Origin: Pedobacter hartonius
GTDB lineage: Bacteria; Bacteroidota; Bacteroidia; Sphingobacteriales; Sphingobacteriaceae
Direction of reading: 5' to 3'
Length of the DNA: 64,000 nucleotides
Assembly (NCBI RefSeq): GCF_900107535.1
Contig: NZ_FNRA01000001.1
Coordinates: forward strand, 620,001-684,000
Shown here: piece by piece, positions 10,801 to 16,913 of the stretch
Numbering within the stretch: position 1 is the stretch's first letter
Layout: the number at the start of each line of letters is the position of its first letter
Notes under the pieces: generated by a model
Database searches by the model: none
What the model was told of the DNA's origin: nothing
The model's input: the letters and a program-made list of their open reading frames with translations, nothing else
Translations under genes and position numbers: made by a program

Positions 10801-12486
10801 CTGAGATTATCAAATTATAACCTGAATAATCCGGACGGCACCCTGACGGTAACACAGAAAGCTTTAGTCATTACTGCGGCTGACCGTACCAAAATTTATG
10901 GGGAAACCGTCACCTTTGCCGCTACAGCGTTCACCGCCACAGGCCTGATCAACGGCAATACGGTTAGTACCGTGACGCTCAGCAGCAGTGGCAGCATTAA
11001 TACCGCTACGGTAGCCGGTTCTCCTTACACGATTGTACCATCAGCAGCTGCGGGAACAGGCCTCTCCAATTACCTGCTTTCCTATACCAATGGTACTTTA
11101 ACCCTGAACAGGAAAAGCCTGGTGGTCACTGCAGACAATAAGGAGAAATTCACAGGCACTGCGAACCCGGTACTTACTGCCAGTTTCAATGGCTTTGCAA
11201 ACAATGAAAACAGCGCAGTATTCACTGCTGCGCCTGTAATCAGCAGCACAGCTGATATCAACAGCCCGATCGGGACCTACCCGATCAGTGTAAGTAATGC
11301 CGCGGCAGCTAACTATGTGACCAGTTTTGTAAACGGAACACTGACTGTGAAAGCCGGTGCCCCTGCCGGCATCAGCCTCGCTGCAGCAATACTATTTGAA
11401 AATCAGGCTTCAGGCACAAACGCAGGTACGCTGAGCTCCACTTCGGATGATGCGAACGCCACCTTCAGCTATACATTAGTAAGCGGAGCAGGCGATGCTG
11501 ACAATGGCCTGTTCAGTATCAGCGGCAACCAGCTGCGCAGCGCTGCCCCGCTTAACTTTGAGCAAAAAGCAGTTTACAGTATCAGGGTACGTTCTGCTAC
11601 ACAGTATGGCTTCTCACTGGACAAGGTATTCAGCATCAATCTCTCTGATGTGAATGAGATACCGGCACTGGACGCTGTTGCCAATCAGGTATTGTGTTAT
11701 ATTACAGAAAAACAGAATATCGCCTTAACAGGGATCAGCGCAGGACCAGAAACCAGCCAGACCAGCAGCCTTACCGTAAACAGCGACAATAACCTGCTGG
11801 AAAACCTTACCGTAACAACAACATCGGCAGGCGCCGGGGTTTTAAGCTACCGCATAAAAGACGGCGCTTCCGGCACCGCCAGGGTCACGGTTACGGTGAA
11901 GGATAACGGAGGCACCGCAAACGGGGGATCGGACACGTATACCCGCGATTTTACCATCACCATTAACCCATTGCCGGCGATCGTTATTTCTTCTGACCAG
12001 CCTACCGAACTGTCCAAAGGTCTGACAGCCAAATTAACTGCCAGCGGTGGTAGTACATACCTCTGGAGTACAAGCGCAGGTATCATCGGCGGACAGCAGA
12101 CGGCGACCTTAACCGTCCGTCCTTCGGTAACCACCACTTATACCGTAACGGTAACCAATACCTCGGGCTGCTCCGCACAGCAGAGTATAACGCTCAACGT
12201 ACTGGAAGATTACAAAACCCTGGATGCCACAAATATTCTCAGCCCTAACGGAGATGGCCAGAATGATTTCTGGATGATCAGGAATATTGATCTCTATCCC
12301 AATAATGAAGTGAAGGTATTTGACAAGGCAGGAAGGATCCTGTTTAGCCAGAAACATTACCAGAACACCTGGGATGCCACTATAAACGGTTCTCCGCTAA
12401 GTGAAGGCACGTATTATTATATCGTAGACTTTGGCGCAGGTTTAGGTAAAATGAAAGGTTTCATTACGGTCATCAGACAACAATAA
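4867..12486 (+). CDS. Giant repeat adhesin with T9SS type B sorting domain
   Basis: 2539 residues. A signal peptide (LLLFLIAFNANAQ) is followed by a jelly-roll-like N-terminal domain (about 20-170) and an Ig-like segment (172-380). A long array of two Ig-like repeat types fills about 382-1636. Then come an Ig-like domain, a fibronectin type III domain (about 1741-1832), three to four MBG-type repeats (about 1833-2168), a cadherin-like domain and a final Ig-like domain. The last 90 residues (from ILSPNGDGQNDFW) are the gliding-motility/T9SS type B C-terminal sorting domain. The protein should be exported by T9SS and held at the cell surface as an adhesin, together with the PorP/SprF protein encoded downstream. 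It is the longest gene in the window. Confidence 0.9.
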   Translation: MKFNLSALLLFLIAFNANAQMTNFSGNLLNSQIFTRPDLVFDDGINYDAQLNASDLKPGSGTYNYYVQNIIPSVTGTYTIDVSSAVLTPTDVAGNTNDTYLFVYSGNFNYLSPLTNLVRANDDFSNLTVLSRVTNLSLTAGTVYYLVLSSYTSGQTGPLSFSVTGPANVTVGGPVINTLSNMTPMTGCSGSPSTSQSFTVDGSNLTGNIALTAPTGFEISTTPGGIYGGTLMLTPTAGSVALTTVYARLAATATGTPAGSITVSSGTTTKTVALSGTVNTTPSIVLGSITPVNSVATSFAIPYTVASGSPNQYSITTGGITPMPGFSAVSNATLGATPITVTIPASAANTYNFSLTVRNSVTGCTSPATPFTVTIVPNTTTVSSILRASPDPTSAATVNYTVTFAGAVTGVDAADFALTATASAAAAIGTPAGSGTTWTVPVNSITGDGTIRLDFTGLTGVTPNVSSAYITGDVYTIDHTPPVVSSVSSTALDATYMAGANLNIQVSFPENVTATGTPQLALNSGGTASYASGSGTGTLTFSYTVGAGDSSPDLDYTATSSLSLAGGTLTDAAGNNAALTLPAVGGASSLGGQKAIVIDGIAPVVSNVAVPANGSYGTGQNLDFTVNMSEAVTVNTGGGIPAIAVTLNTGGTVNAAYLSGSGTSALTFRYTVATGNADNDGIILSSVIALNGGTLKDAAGNNAVLTLNNPGMTTGILVDGVAPVVSTIAIVGPAATNAASVEFTVTFSESVSGADISDFITTGSVAATIASISPVSGSVYTVTVNSITGAGILRLDLNSTGTGITDVSGNPVSGGFITGDSYNIDRVTPVVATVNVPANATYIAGQNLDFTVNFDEAVNVTGSPYLGITLNTGGTVQAAYLSGSGTTALTFHYTVVTGNLDNDGIIPDAAVTLNGGTILDNTNNIAVLTLNGVPPVTGILVDAVAPVVSSVAVPVNGNYGAGQDLDFIVNTSETVTVGTGGGTPFVEVTLNTGGTVNAFYLSGSGTPALTFRYTVAAGNADNDGIVLAAAITPNGGTLRDAAGNDAIPGLNNPGVTTAILVDGIAPVSTSVAVPANASYGTGQYLDFMVNMTEMVTVNTTTGIPSIDLTLNTGGTVQAAYLSGSGTAALTFRYTIAAGNTDNDGIILANTIVLNGGTLKDAAGNNAVPALNNLGTTTAVLVDGNAPVVSTIARVGAALTNAASVDYTVTFSEDISGLDISDFSTTATGSAAGTIAAVNPVSGSVYTVTVNSITGDGTLRLDLNNTGTGITDIAANPLNGGFITGEAYTVDRITPVIATVGLPANATYVAGQNLDLTLNLSENVTVTGAPVVGLTLNTGGAVNAVYLSGSGTAALTFRYTVVTGDLDDDGITLASAPVLSGGTITDDAGNPADLTLNGIAPTTGILVDAAAPVVSSVTVPANGNYGTGQNLDFTVNFSENTTVSTTGGIPSIDLTLNTGGTVQAAYLSGSGTAALTFRYTVAAGNTDHDGVILANTIALNGGTLKDAAGNDAIPVLNNTGATTAVLVDGTAPVVTAIARVSAALTNAASLDYTVTFSENISGLEISDFTATATGSATGTVAAASPVSGSVYTVTVSSITGLGTLRLDLNNAGTGIIDIANNPVSSGFNTGELYTIDRVIPTLSAVTITSNNVQPTKATTGDVVTVTFSSDETLQTPVVSITGHNATVLNTAGNNWTATYTLTASDTEGNVPFSIDFSDLAANAGITVTSGTGSVTFDKTAPAIPSGLAATSGNTQIQLNWTADTETDLAGYSILYGTSPAPATLLTTIPAGTTTYTHTGLSNGITYFYRILATDQTGNSSTASADVTAIPKAGQTITFNTIAAKTYGDADFTLGAANSSAGLPVTYTATDPAIVAITGNTAKILKAGSTVITASQPGNAAFNPAPAVPQTLSTGLKDLTIVNTSRAKVYGDVLTNTDFSGSVTGIVNNDNITLTRSSTGAAASATTGTYPIVAALSDPDLRLSNYNLNNPDGTLTVTQKALVITAADRTKIYGETVTFAATAFTATGLINGNTVSTVTLSSSGSINTATVAGSPYTIVPSAAAGTGLSNYLLSYTNGTLTLNRKSLVVTADNKEKFTGTANPVLTASFNGFANNENSAVFTAAPVISSTADINSPIGTYPISVSNAAAANYVTSFVNGTLTVKAGAPAGISLAAAILFENQASGTNAGTLSSTSDDANATFSYTLVSGAGDADNGLFSISGNQLRSAAPLNFEQKAVYSIRVRSATQYGFSLDKVFSINLSDVNEIPALDAVANQVLCYITEKQNIALTGISAGPETSQTSSLTVNSDNNLLENLTVTTTSAGAGVLSYRIKDGASGTARVTVTVKDNGGTANGGSDTYTRDFTITINPLPAIVISSDQPTELSKGLTAKLTASGGSTYLWSTSAGIIGGQQTATLTVRPSVTTTYTVTVTNTSGCSAQQSITLNVLEDYKTLDATNILSPNGDGQNDFWMIRNIDLYPNNEVKVFDKAGRILFSQKHYQNTWDATINGSPLSEGTYYYIVDFGAGLGKMKGFITVIRQQ
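6013..9774 (+). repeat. Two-type domain repeat array inside the adhesin gene
   Basis: Two modules alternate. Type A, about 118 codons, opens PVVSSV.VPAN..Y..GQ.LDFTV and closes ...GILVDG.AP (starts near 6307, 6667, 7345, 7699, 8056, 8740, 9091). Type B, about 107 codons, opens PVVSTIARV..A.TNAASV.YTVTFSE (starts near 6013, 7027, 8416, 9451). The order is B A A B A' A A B A' A B, where A' is a subtype (NATY.AGQNLD) that follows B. The unit starting at 8056 recurs at 9091 and the B at 8416 recurs at 9451, both at a spacing of 1035 bases, with long near-identical stretches; this is the youngest duplication. Confidence 0.85.
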
Positions 12487-12498
12487 TATCAATTAAGC

Positions 12499-12531
12499 TA
12501 TCACCATCATGAACTTATCATGATGGTGATA
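12499..12531 (+). promoter_or_regulatory. Perfect 14-bp hairpin between adhesin and porP/sprF genes
   Basis: TATCACCATCATGA (12499-12512) pairs perfectly with TCATGATGGTGATA (12518-12531) across a 5-base loop. There is no T-run, so it is more likely a processing or partial-readthrough element than a full terminator. An in-frame ATG at 12520 lies inside the stem, which argues that the downstream gene really starts at 12547. Confidence 0.6.
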
Positions 12532-12546
12532 TTAAAAAATATACAG

Positions 12547-13428
12547 ATGAAAAAATTACTTTTATGTCTGCTGCTTTTTGCAGGAGTCACGATCAGCAAA
12601 GTTCAGGCGCAGCTTAACCCCCTGACAGCCTCTTATTACCAAAATCAGTATATCGCCAACCCCGCAATGGCCGGACTGGATACCGCGCTTCATATTAACC
12701 TCACTTACCGCAACCAGTGGAATTCCATTCCGGGAGCCCCCACCTCACAGGCACTAACCGGAGATTATGGTTTTAAGAAAGTCGGCCTTGGGTTAAACTT
12801 ATACAATGATAAATCCGGGCTACAGCGCTGGACCCGCGTAGTAGGAAGTTATGCCTATCACTTAAAGCTCAATAATGACGAGCAGCATCTGCATTTCGGG
12901 GTTTCACTGGGCTTCTCTTCAGAACGCCTCGATAACAGCCTGATCAACGGAAGTACGGATGATGTGCTGATTGATGCCTATAACCGGAGGGGTACCTACA
13001 TCGACGGTGACGCCGGAGCAGCCTATACCTCAAAAAGGCTGACCCTCCAGGCAGCGCTTCCGAACCTCAAACATCTTTTCAAAGACAATGACCCCTCAAG
13101 CCTCGCAGACCGCGCTACATTTTTTGCTGCCGCAGCCTATAAATTAAGCCTGAGCAACTCGCAGGATGGCATGGGCCTGGAACCTAAAGTGGTATTCAGA
13201 GGGGTGAAAGGACTGGATAATATTGTAGATGCAGGGGCCAACCTTACTTTTATCAATAACAAACTCAACCTGCTGGCAATTTATCATACCACAAAAAGCA
13301 CCACATTTGGCGTAGGCATGCAATACCAGTGGATCAACATCAATGCGGCTTATACTACAGAGACGTCCGCACTCCGCCGCGATGCAAACGGAACCTTTGA
13401 AATTAACCTCAGACTGAGTGTTTTCTAA
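12547..13428 (+). CDS. PorP/SprF family T9SS outer membrane protein
   Basis: 293 residues from the ATG at 12547, which begins MKKLLLCLLLFAGVTISK with a signal peptide ending VQAQ. The mature start LNPLTASYYQNQYIANPAMAG is the typical PorP/SprF opening, followed by a predicted outer-membrane barrel rich in alternating aromatic strands. In T9SS, SprF-like proteins are each paired with a neighbouring type B sorting-domain adhesin and help deliver or anchor it; here the partner is the 2539-residue protein upstream, 60 bases away. The two are probably co-transcribed, with the intervening hairpin tuning the ratio. Confidence 0.9.
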   Translation: MKKLLLCLLLFAGVTISKVQAQLNPLTASYYQNQYIANPAMAGLDTALHINLTYRNQWNSIPGAPTSQALTGDYGFKKVGLGLNLYNDKSGLQRWTRVVGSYAYHLKLNNDEQHLHFGVSLGFSSERLDNSLINGSTDDVLIDAYNRRGTYIDGDAGAAYTSKRLTLQAALPNLKHLFKDNDPSSLADRATFFAAAAYKLSLSNSQDGMGLEPKVVFRGVKGLDNIVDAGANLTFINNKLNLLAIYHTTKSTTFGVGMQYQWININAAYTTETSALRRDANGTFEINLRLSVF

Positions 13429-13440
13429 ATAAAAAATTCG

Positions 13441-13488
13441 CAGATAAAGCTTTGTCAGGTCCGCAGGGATCTGACAAAGCTTTATCTG
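13441..13488. terminator. Perfect 18-bp hairpin after porP/sprF
   Basis: CAGATAAAGCTTTGTCAG (13441-13458) pairs perfectly with its complement at 13471-13488 around a 12-base loop. It lies 12 bases after the stop codon and marks the end of the adhesin operon. It has A-rich sequence before the stem but only TT after it on the plus strand. Confidence 0.7.
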
Positions 13489-14041
13489 TTACAAGGTTAA
13501 CCCATACCAGGGCCGGCTGCATTCAAACCGACAAATCAAACAACATTAATAATTGATATACAGAAAGTTATACCCGATAAAATGATAACCGCCTATATAC
13601 CGCAAAAACAATAACAAAAACGACAATACAGGTTTTAAAACCATAAAGATCAATAATATACAGAATTGGCACACTATATGTCTAATACCCATCAGATGAC
13701 AAGATGCAATTACTACAGCGATATCAATAGCGCGGAACTCATGAGATCTTTAAAAACCATTAAAGGAAAAACTATCAGAGGGAAATTATTCCTGATCTAC
13801 CTTGATGCCATCAAACTGGTATACATCCTGAACAGGTAAGGCATTTCTATTCGTGGCACTCCGTACAGCCGCCAAAGCCAGAAGCAAGATCAGTACTCAT
13901 TACCTGAGCGCAGCAAGGGAAGTGGCAGTAGCAAGACCAGTAAAAATAGCCGGAATGTCTCGATGAATGAAATCATATGGCCTTAACCCGTCAATTCATG
14001 TTTGTTAACATTATATTAACCTGGCTTTGCGCTCTTCAGGT
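13489..14041. other. Long intergenic stretch without a recognised gene
   Basis: About 550 bases. Short open stretches exist (for example 33 codons from an ATG at 13741) but none resembles a known family, and stops occur in every frame. I see no tRNA, insertion-sequence end or riboswitch. It may be a decayed gene region. Confidence 0.4.
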
Positions 14042-14049
14042 TACCTTTG
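14042..14049 (+). promoter_or_regulatory. -7 box TACCTTTG of the GDPD gene
   Basis: TACCTTTG matches TAnnTTTG and lies 18 bases before the ATG at 14068. A TTG inside this box (14047) is in frame with the gene but cannot be the start if the box is used. Confidence 0.6.
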
Positions 14050-14067
14050 CGCTATATTAGCACATCA

Positions 14068-14970
14068 ATGAAACTCCTATTTAAACTTACAGCGGTCATC
14101 CTGCTCCCATTCTCTGCTTCAACAGCATTCGGACAGGTAAACGAGCTGATCAAACAGCTTCACGATCCTTCTACAAAAAAAGTACTGGTTGCCTCTCACC
14201 GTGGCGACTGGAGAAATGCACCCGAAAACTCACTGGAAGCCTATAAACTCGCCATTGATATGGGTGTAGATATGATTGAGGCAGACCTGGGCAAAACGAG
14301 CGACGGCGTGGTGGTGATCATGCATGACGCTACCATTGACAGGACTACTGACGGCAAAGGGAAACTTTCCGACTATACGCTGGCCGAACTCAAAAAATTC
14401 CATCTGAGAAACGGTCTGGGCAGGCTAACCAAACATACCATCCCAACCCTGGAAGAGGTGATGCTACTGGCTAAAGGTAAAGTGCTTGTCAATCTGGACA
14501 AAAGCATTAAATATTACAATGAAGCTTATGACATCCTGAAGAAAACAGGTACGCTGCAACAGGCGCTGTTCAAAACGGATATCACCTATCCGGAACTGAA
14601 AGAACGGTATCCGGCAATCCTGAACAGCATTACCTTTATGGCCATAGTGAACCTTGACAAACCAGGGGCAAAGAAAATAATTGAAGACTATCAGAAAGCA
14701 ATCAAACCAGTAGCATTTGAACTGAACTTCGGCACAGACACCTCTGCTTTACTAACCAATAACAGCTTTATCAACGCACATGGCTCAAAGATCTGGTACA
14801 ACTCGCTTTGGGCAAGCTTAAATGCAGGCCATGAAGACGACCTGGCCTTTGACGATGGAAATACCAAAGACAGCTGGGACTGGCTGATCAGCCATGGGGC
14901 CACGGTATTACAGACCGACAGGCCGCTCATGATGCTGAACTATCTGAGAAAACGCTCGCTGCATAAATAG
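14068..14970 (+). CDS. Secreted glycerophosphodiester phosphodiesterase (GDPD family)
   Basis: 300 residues with a signal peptide (MKLLFKLTAVILLPFSAS..AFGQ). The TIM-barrel GDPD signature is clear: HRGDWRNAPENSLEA supplies the first catalytic His, MIEADLG the metal-binding Glu and Asp, and VIMHDATIDRTTDG the second His. The family hydrolyses glycerophosphodiesters to glycerol-3-phosphate and an alcohol; a periplasmic location fits the signal. The gene stands alone, with its own -7 box and a terminator after it. Confidence 0.9.
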   Translation: MKLLFKLTAVILLPFSASTAFGQVNELIKQLHDPSTKKVLVASHRGDWRNAPENSLEAYKLAIDMGVDMIEADLGKTSDGVVVIMHDATIDRTTDGKGKLSDYTLAELKKFHLRNGLGRLTKHTIPTLEEVMLLAKGKVLVNLDKSIKYYNEAYDILKKTGTLQQALFKTDITYPELKERYPAILNSITFMAIVNLDKPGAKKIIEDYQKAIKPVAFELNFGTDTSALLTNNSFINAHGSKIWYNSLWASLNAGHEDDLAFDDGNTKDSWDWLISHGATVLQTDRPLMMLNYLRKRSLHK

Positions 14971-14993
14971 ACAGGACGCCTTGACCATAAAAG

Positions 14994-15055
14994 CGGATTT
15001 ATTCTGATGCCCGGAGGAAACTTGCGGTTTAAGGCATCAGGATAAAGCCTTTTTC
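14994..15055 (+). terminator. Terminator of the GDPD gene
   Basis: CGGATTTATTCTGATGCC pairs with GGCATCAGGATAAAGCC across a loop of about 20 bases with two weak pairs, followed directly by TTTTT. It lies 25 bases after the stop. Confidence 0.7.
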
Positions 15056-15056
15056 A

Positions 15057-15064
15057 TATTTTTG
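15057..15064 (+). promoter_or_regulatory. -7 box TATTTTTG before the small coupled ORFs
   Basis: TATTTTTG matches the Bacteroidota -7 consensus. It overlaps the T-run end of the preceding terminator and lies 42 bases before the ATG at 15106. Confidence 0.5.
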
Positions 15065-15105
15065 TATATAACTATACACCGTTAAATTCTTTTAGATCAT
15101 AGAAA

Positions 15106-15180
15106 ATGAAACACGACAGGAAAATAGCTATAGTGGTCAATCCTATTAAAATGGAGGACGAAGAGCATCAGGATGCGTGA
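15106..15180 (+). CDS. 24-residue upstream ORF, translationally coupled
   Basis: ATG at 15106 gives 24 codons starting MKHDRKIAIVVNP and ending at TGA 15178-15180. That stop overlaps the GTG start of the next gene as GTGA. The first 13 residues resemble the N-terminus of diacylglycerol/lipid kinases (KIAIVVNP), so it may be what is left of such a gene; alternatively it is a leader peptide that couples translation. Coding status is uncertain. Confidence 0.3.
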   Translation: MKHDRKIAIVVNPIKMEDEEHQDA

Positions 15181-15728
15181 AGATTCTCATATTCGGCGCA
15201 GCAGGAGCTGGTTCAACCACACAGGGGGAAGATTTATCCCTGGTGTTGGAAATTCCCTATTTTGACACTGATCATTACTTTTGGGAGCCTGCATCTGCAC
15301 CATTTACGGTGCGGCGCGACCCTGAGGTCAGAAATCTGATGTTAAGAACAGCTCTGAGCAAACAGCAAAGCTGGATCTTAGGCGGATCGCTCACCAATTG
15401 GGGCGAGGAATGGTATAATATATTTAACCTGGCGGTTTTTCTCTATGTCCCGCCGCTTCTGAGACTGGAAAGGTTAAGAAGAAGGGAAATAGAACGTTTT
15501 GGAGAAGCCATATTTACGGATCCTGAACGCAATCGCCTTTTTGAGGAATTTATGAGCTGGTGCGCAGGATATGACGACAATACTGCTAGGGGAAGAACAT
15601 TGGCGGCGCATGAAACATGGATGAAAGCCCTGACCTGTCCGGTATTGAATATCAGAAGCGATTTGTCCATTGAACAAAGAAGAAAACTGATCATGAACAA
15701 GATTAGCAACATCCGGCCTCAGTGCTGA
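15177..15728 (+). CDS. Adenylate/shikimate-kinase-like P-loop protein with altered Walker A
   Basis: 183 residues with a GTG start overlapping the previous stop. The N-terminus KILIFGAAGAGSTTQG is a Walker A loop in which the usual Lys of GxxGxGKT is Ser. FDTDHYFW, WILGGSL.NWGEEW and RLRRREIERFGEAI match the small family of AAA-like nucleotide kinases (topology-modulation type) in which this position is commonly Thr. Whether it binds nucleotide is unclear. Substrate unknown; cytoplasmic. Confidence 0.7.
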   Translation: MKILIFGAAGAGSTTQGEDLSLVLEIPYFDTDHYFWEPASAPFTVRRDPEVRNLMLRTALSKQQSWILGGSLTNWGEEWYNIFNLAVFLYVPPLLRLERLRRREIERFGEAIFTDPERNRLFEEFMSWCAGYDDNTARGRTLAAHETWMKALTCPVLNIRSDLSIEQRRKLIMNKISNIRPQC

Positions 15729-15877
15729 TCTTCCTTGTGCTTTTCGGATTTCAGCTCCGATTCGCTCATTTCTTTTTCAAAAGTTTTCTCGTCTTTCCGG
15801 TTTCTCCTGATCAGGAAAAAAACCAGTAAAATCATTGCCAGCAGGACAATACCTGCAATTGGATAATTGATGTTCAT
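15719..15877 (-). CDS. Small single-span membrane protein
   Basis: 52 residues from the ATG at 15877. One transmembrane segment (about residues 6-22, YPIAGIVLLAMILLVFFLI) is followed by a basic stretch RRNRKD and a Glu/Lys/His-rich charged tail. The frame is open further upstream but would run through the tRNA-like fragment, so the later ATG is preferred. The gene overlaps the end of the plus-strand ATPase-like gene by 10 bases. Conserved-type hypothetical; function unknown. Confidence 0.65.
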   Translation of the reverse strand: MNINYPIAGIVLLAMILLVFFLIRRNRKDEKTFEKEMSESELKSEKHKEDQH

Positions 15878-15893
15878 AAGATTTATTGATAGC

Positions 15894-15943
15894 TGTAGAG
15901 GAAGGAGTCGAACCCTCAGCATGTTGCCTGCCAACGCTCTACC
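15894..15943 (-). other. tRNA-like 3' fragment
   Basis: On the minus strand a D-arm-like GGTAGAGCG is followed by GAGGGTTCGACTCCTTC, a complete T-arm with a TTCGACT loop, and CTCTACA as a 3' acceptor strand. A 5' acceptor half and a proper anticodon arm are missing, so this is not a working tRNA. It could be a duplicated tRNA 3' end such as those left by integration events. Confidence 0.4.
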
Positions 15944-16132
15944 CTGTTAATTAACGACTTAACCCGCAACAAATTTACATCGCCGGATTTGTACTGAGAC
16001 TATCAAACTTATCATTTAACGGTATGGTAATGATTTCTTATTGTAACATGAATTTAAGAAAAATAAAGACTAATGTTAAGCAAATCAGATTAGTTAACAT
16101 AAACATAATATACACATAACATTAATAACATA

Positions 16133-16140
16133 TATCTTTG
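16133..16140 (+). promoter_or_regulatory. -7 box TATCTTTG of the Lys-rich protein gene
   Basis: TATCTTTG fits TAnnTTTG. Transcription from here would give a leader of about 95 bases that contains the hairpin at 16159-16219. Confidence 0.6.
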
Positions 16141-16158
16141 AATTAATAGCGAAAAAAT

Positions 16159-16219
16159 ATGAAACCATCATCAGCTTACCACTAACAAAACGTAATAAAT
16201 AAGCTGATGATAGCTTCAT
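16159..16219 (+). promoter_or_regulatory. Extended 5'-leader hairpin
   Basis: ATCATCAGCTTA (16167-16178) pairs perfectly with TAAGCTGATGAT (16200-16211). After a 3x3 internal loop, ATGAA (16159-16163) pairs with TTCAT (16215-16219). The structure ends 25 bases before the start codon of the Lys-rich protein and may control its translation or mRNA stability. Confidence 0.55.
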
Positions 16220-16244
16220 AACCAATAAAAACAAATATATTCTG

Positions 16245-16580
16245 ATGAAAAAAAGCAAGCTCAAATCCCTGGTAAAATCAGCCAGAAAAACTGCAAAGAA
16301 AGATATTAGGTTAAGTTTAGTTGCCGGGTTAAAAGAAATAGCCTCCAAGTTTGGAGAAGGATCAAAGAAATTAAATAAAGATATAGAGAAAGGATCAAAA
16401 CAATTAGCGAAAAAACTTTCTAAAGATATCAAAATTGATAAATCAGCTATAATTGAAAGTGGAAATCAAACTATAGCGGCTGAGGTGGTAGTAGAATCTG
16501 CTGAGGCAACACCCGCAAAAAAACAAAAAATTAAATCAGTGAAGGCGGAAGAAGTTCCGGCAGAAACTGAAAAGGCATAA
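16245..16580 (+). CDS. Lysine-rich, histone-H1-like hypothetical protein
   Basis: 111 residues, strongly basic in the first 65 (MKKSKLKSLVKSARKTAKKD, many Lys spaced as in amphipathic helices) and acidic in the last 25 (repeated Glu/Ala/Val), so charge is segregated. There is no signal peptide. Composition recalls bacterial H1-like or nucleoid-binding proteins, but I see no defined domain. It has its own promoter, a structured leader and a terminator, which suggests a real, regulated gene. The long open frame on the opposite strand here is treated as a shadow. Confidence 0.7.
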   Translation: MKKSKLKSLVKSARKTAKKDIRLSLVAGLKEIASKFGEGSKKLNKDIEKGSKQLAKKLSKDIKIDKSAIIESGNQTIAAEVVVESAEATPAKKQKIKSVKAEEVPAETEKA

Positions 16581-16601
16581 GACATCCAACCTTATCGTAA
16601 A

Positions 16602-16640
16602 ATTTAAACAGTCCCCTATTAAATAAAGGACTGTTTAAAT
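16602..16640. terminator. Bidirectional terminator-like hairpin
   Basis: ATTTAAACAGTCC (16602-16614) pairs perfectly with GGACTGTTTAAAT (16628-16640) over a 13-base loop, 21 bases after the Lys-rich gene. A/T tails on both sides allow use from either strand. Confidence 0.7.
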
Positions 16641-16675
16641 ACGAGTACTCCTCATTATACAGCAGCAATGCTATT

Positions 16676-16850
16676 ATTTTAAGAATTGCATTACTGCTTT
16701 TTCGTCCGGGTTCGCCAGGCTGATCCTCAATAGTTTTGCAACCCTTCCGCCACATCTTCCAGTCCGATAGACTTCAAAACAGCTTCTTTTTTAACAACGG
16801 CAGGGCAATATAAATCCTGTGTGTATTTGAGGTACATCAGGAGAAATAAA
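16676..16850 (-). pseudogene. Decayed gene remnant
   Basis: One minus-strand frame reads TQDLYCPAVVKKEAVLKSIG-LEDVAEG with clear protein-like composition. A shift in the next frame continues VAKLLRISLANPDEKAVMQF and reaches a stop. The pieces line up as the C-terminus of one protein broken by a frameshift and lacking its start. I cannot name the family. Nothing else is seen between 16641 and 16855. Confidence 0.4.
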
Positions 16851-16855
16851 ACTTT

Positions 16856-16886
16856 TTGGAATAAATTCCGGGTTTATATATATTTG
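16856..16886 (+). promoter_or_regulatory. Full -33/-7 promoter of the MarR-GNAT gene
   Basis: TTG at 16856-16858, a 20-base spacer and TATATTTG at 16879-16886. Both elements and the spacing fit the Bacteroidota housekeeping promoter, 27 bases before the ATG. Confidence 0.75.
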
Positions 16887-16913
16887 CGTAACTGATTACA
16901 TAACTAGATACGA

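Noticed and set aside
4867..12486. Many open frames of 60-117 codons antisense to the adhesin
   Set aside because: They occur in the same phase in each repeat and mirror the Thr/Gly/Val-rich codons of the sense gene; none has a start context or a known domain.
16094..16432. 112-codon minus-strand ORF
   Set aside because: Antisense to the Lys-rich gene; its Phe/Leu/Ser-rich composition is what Lys/Glu codons give in reverse.
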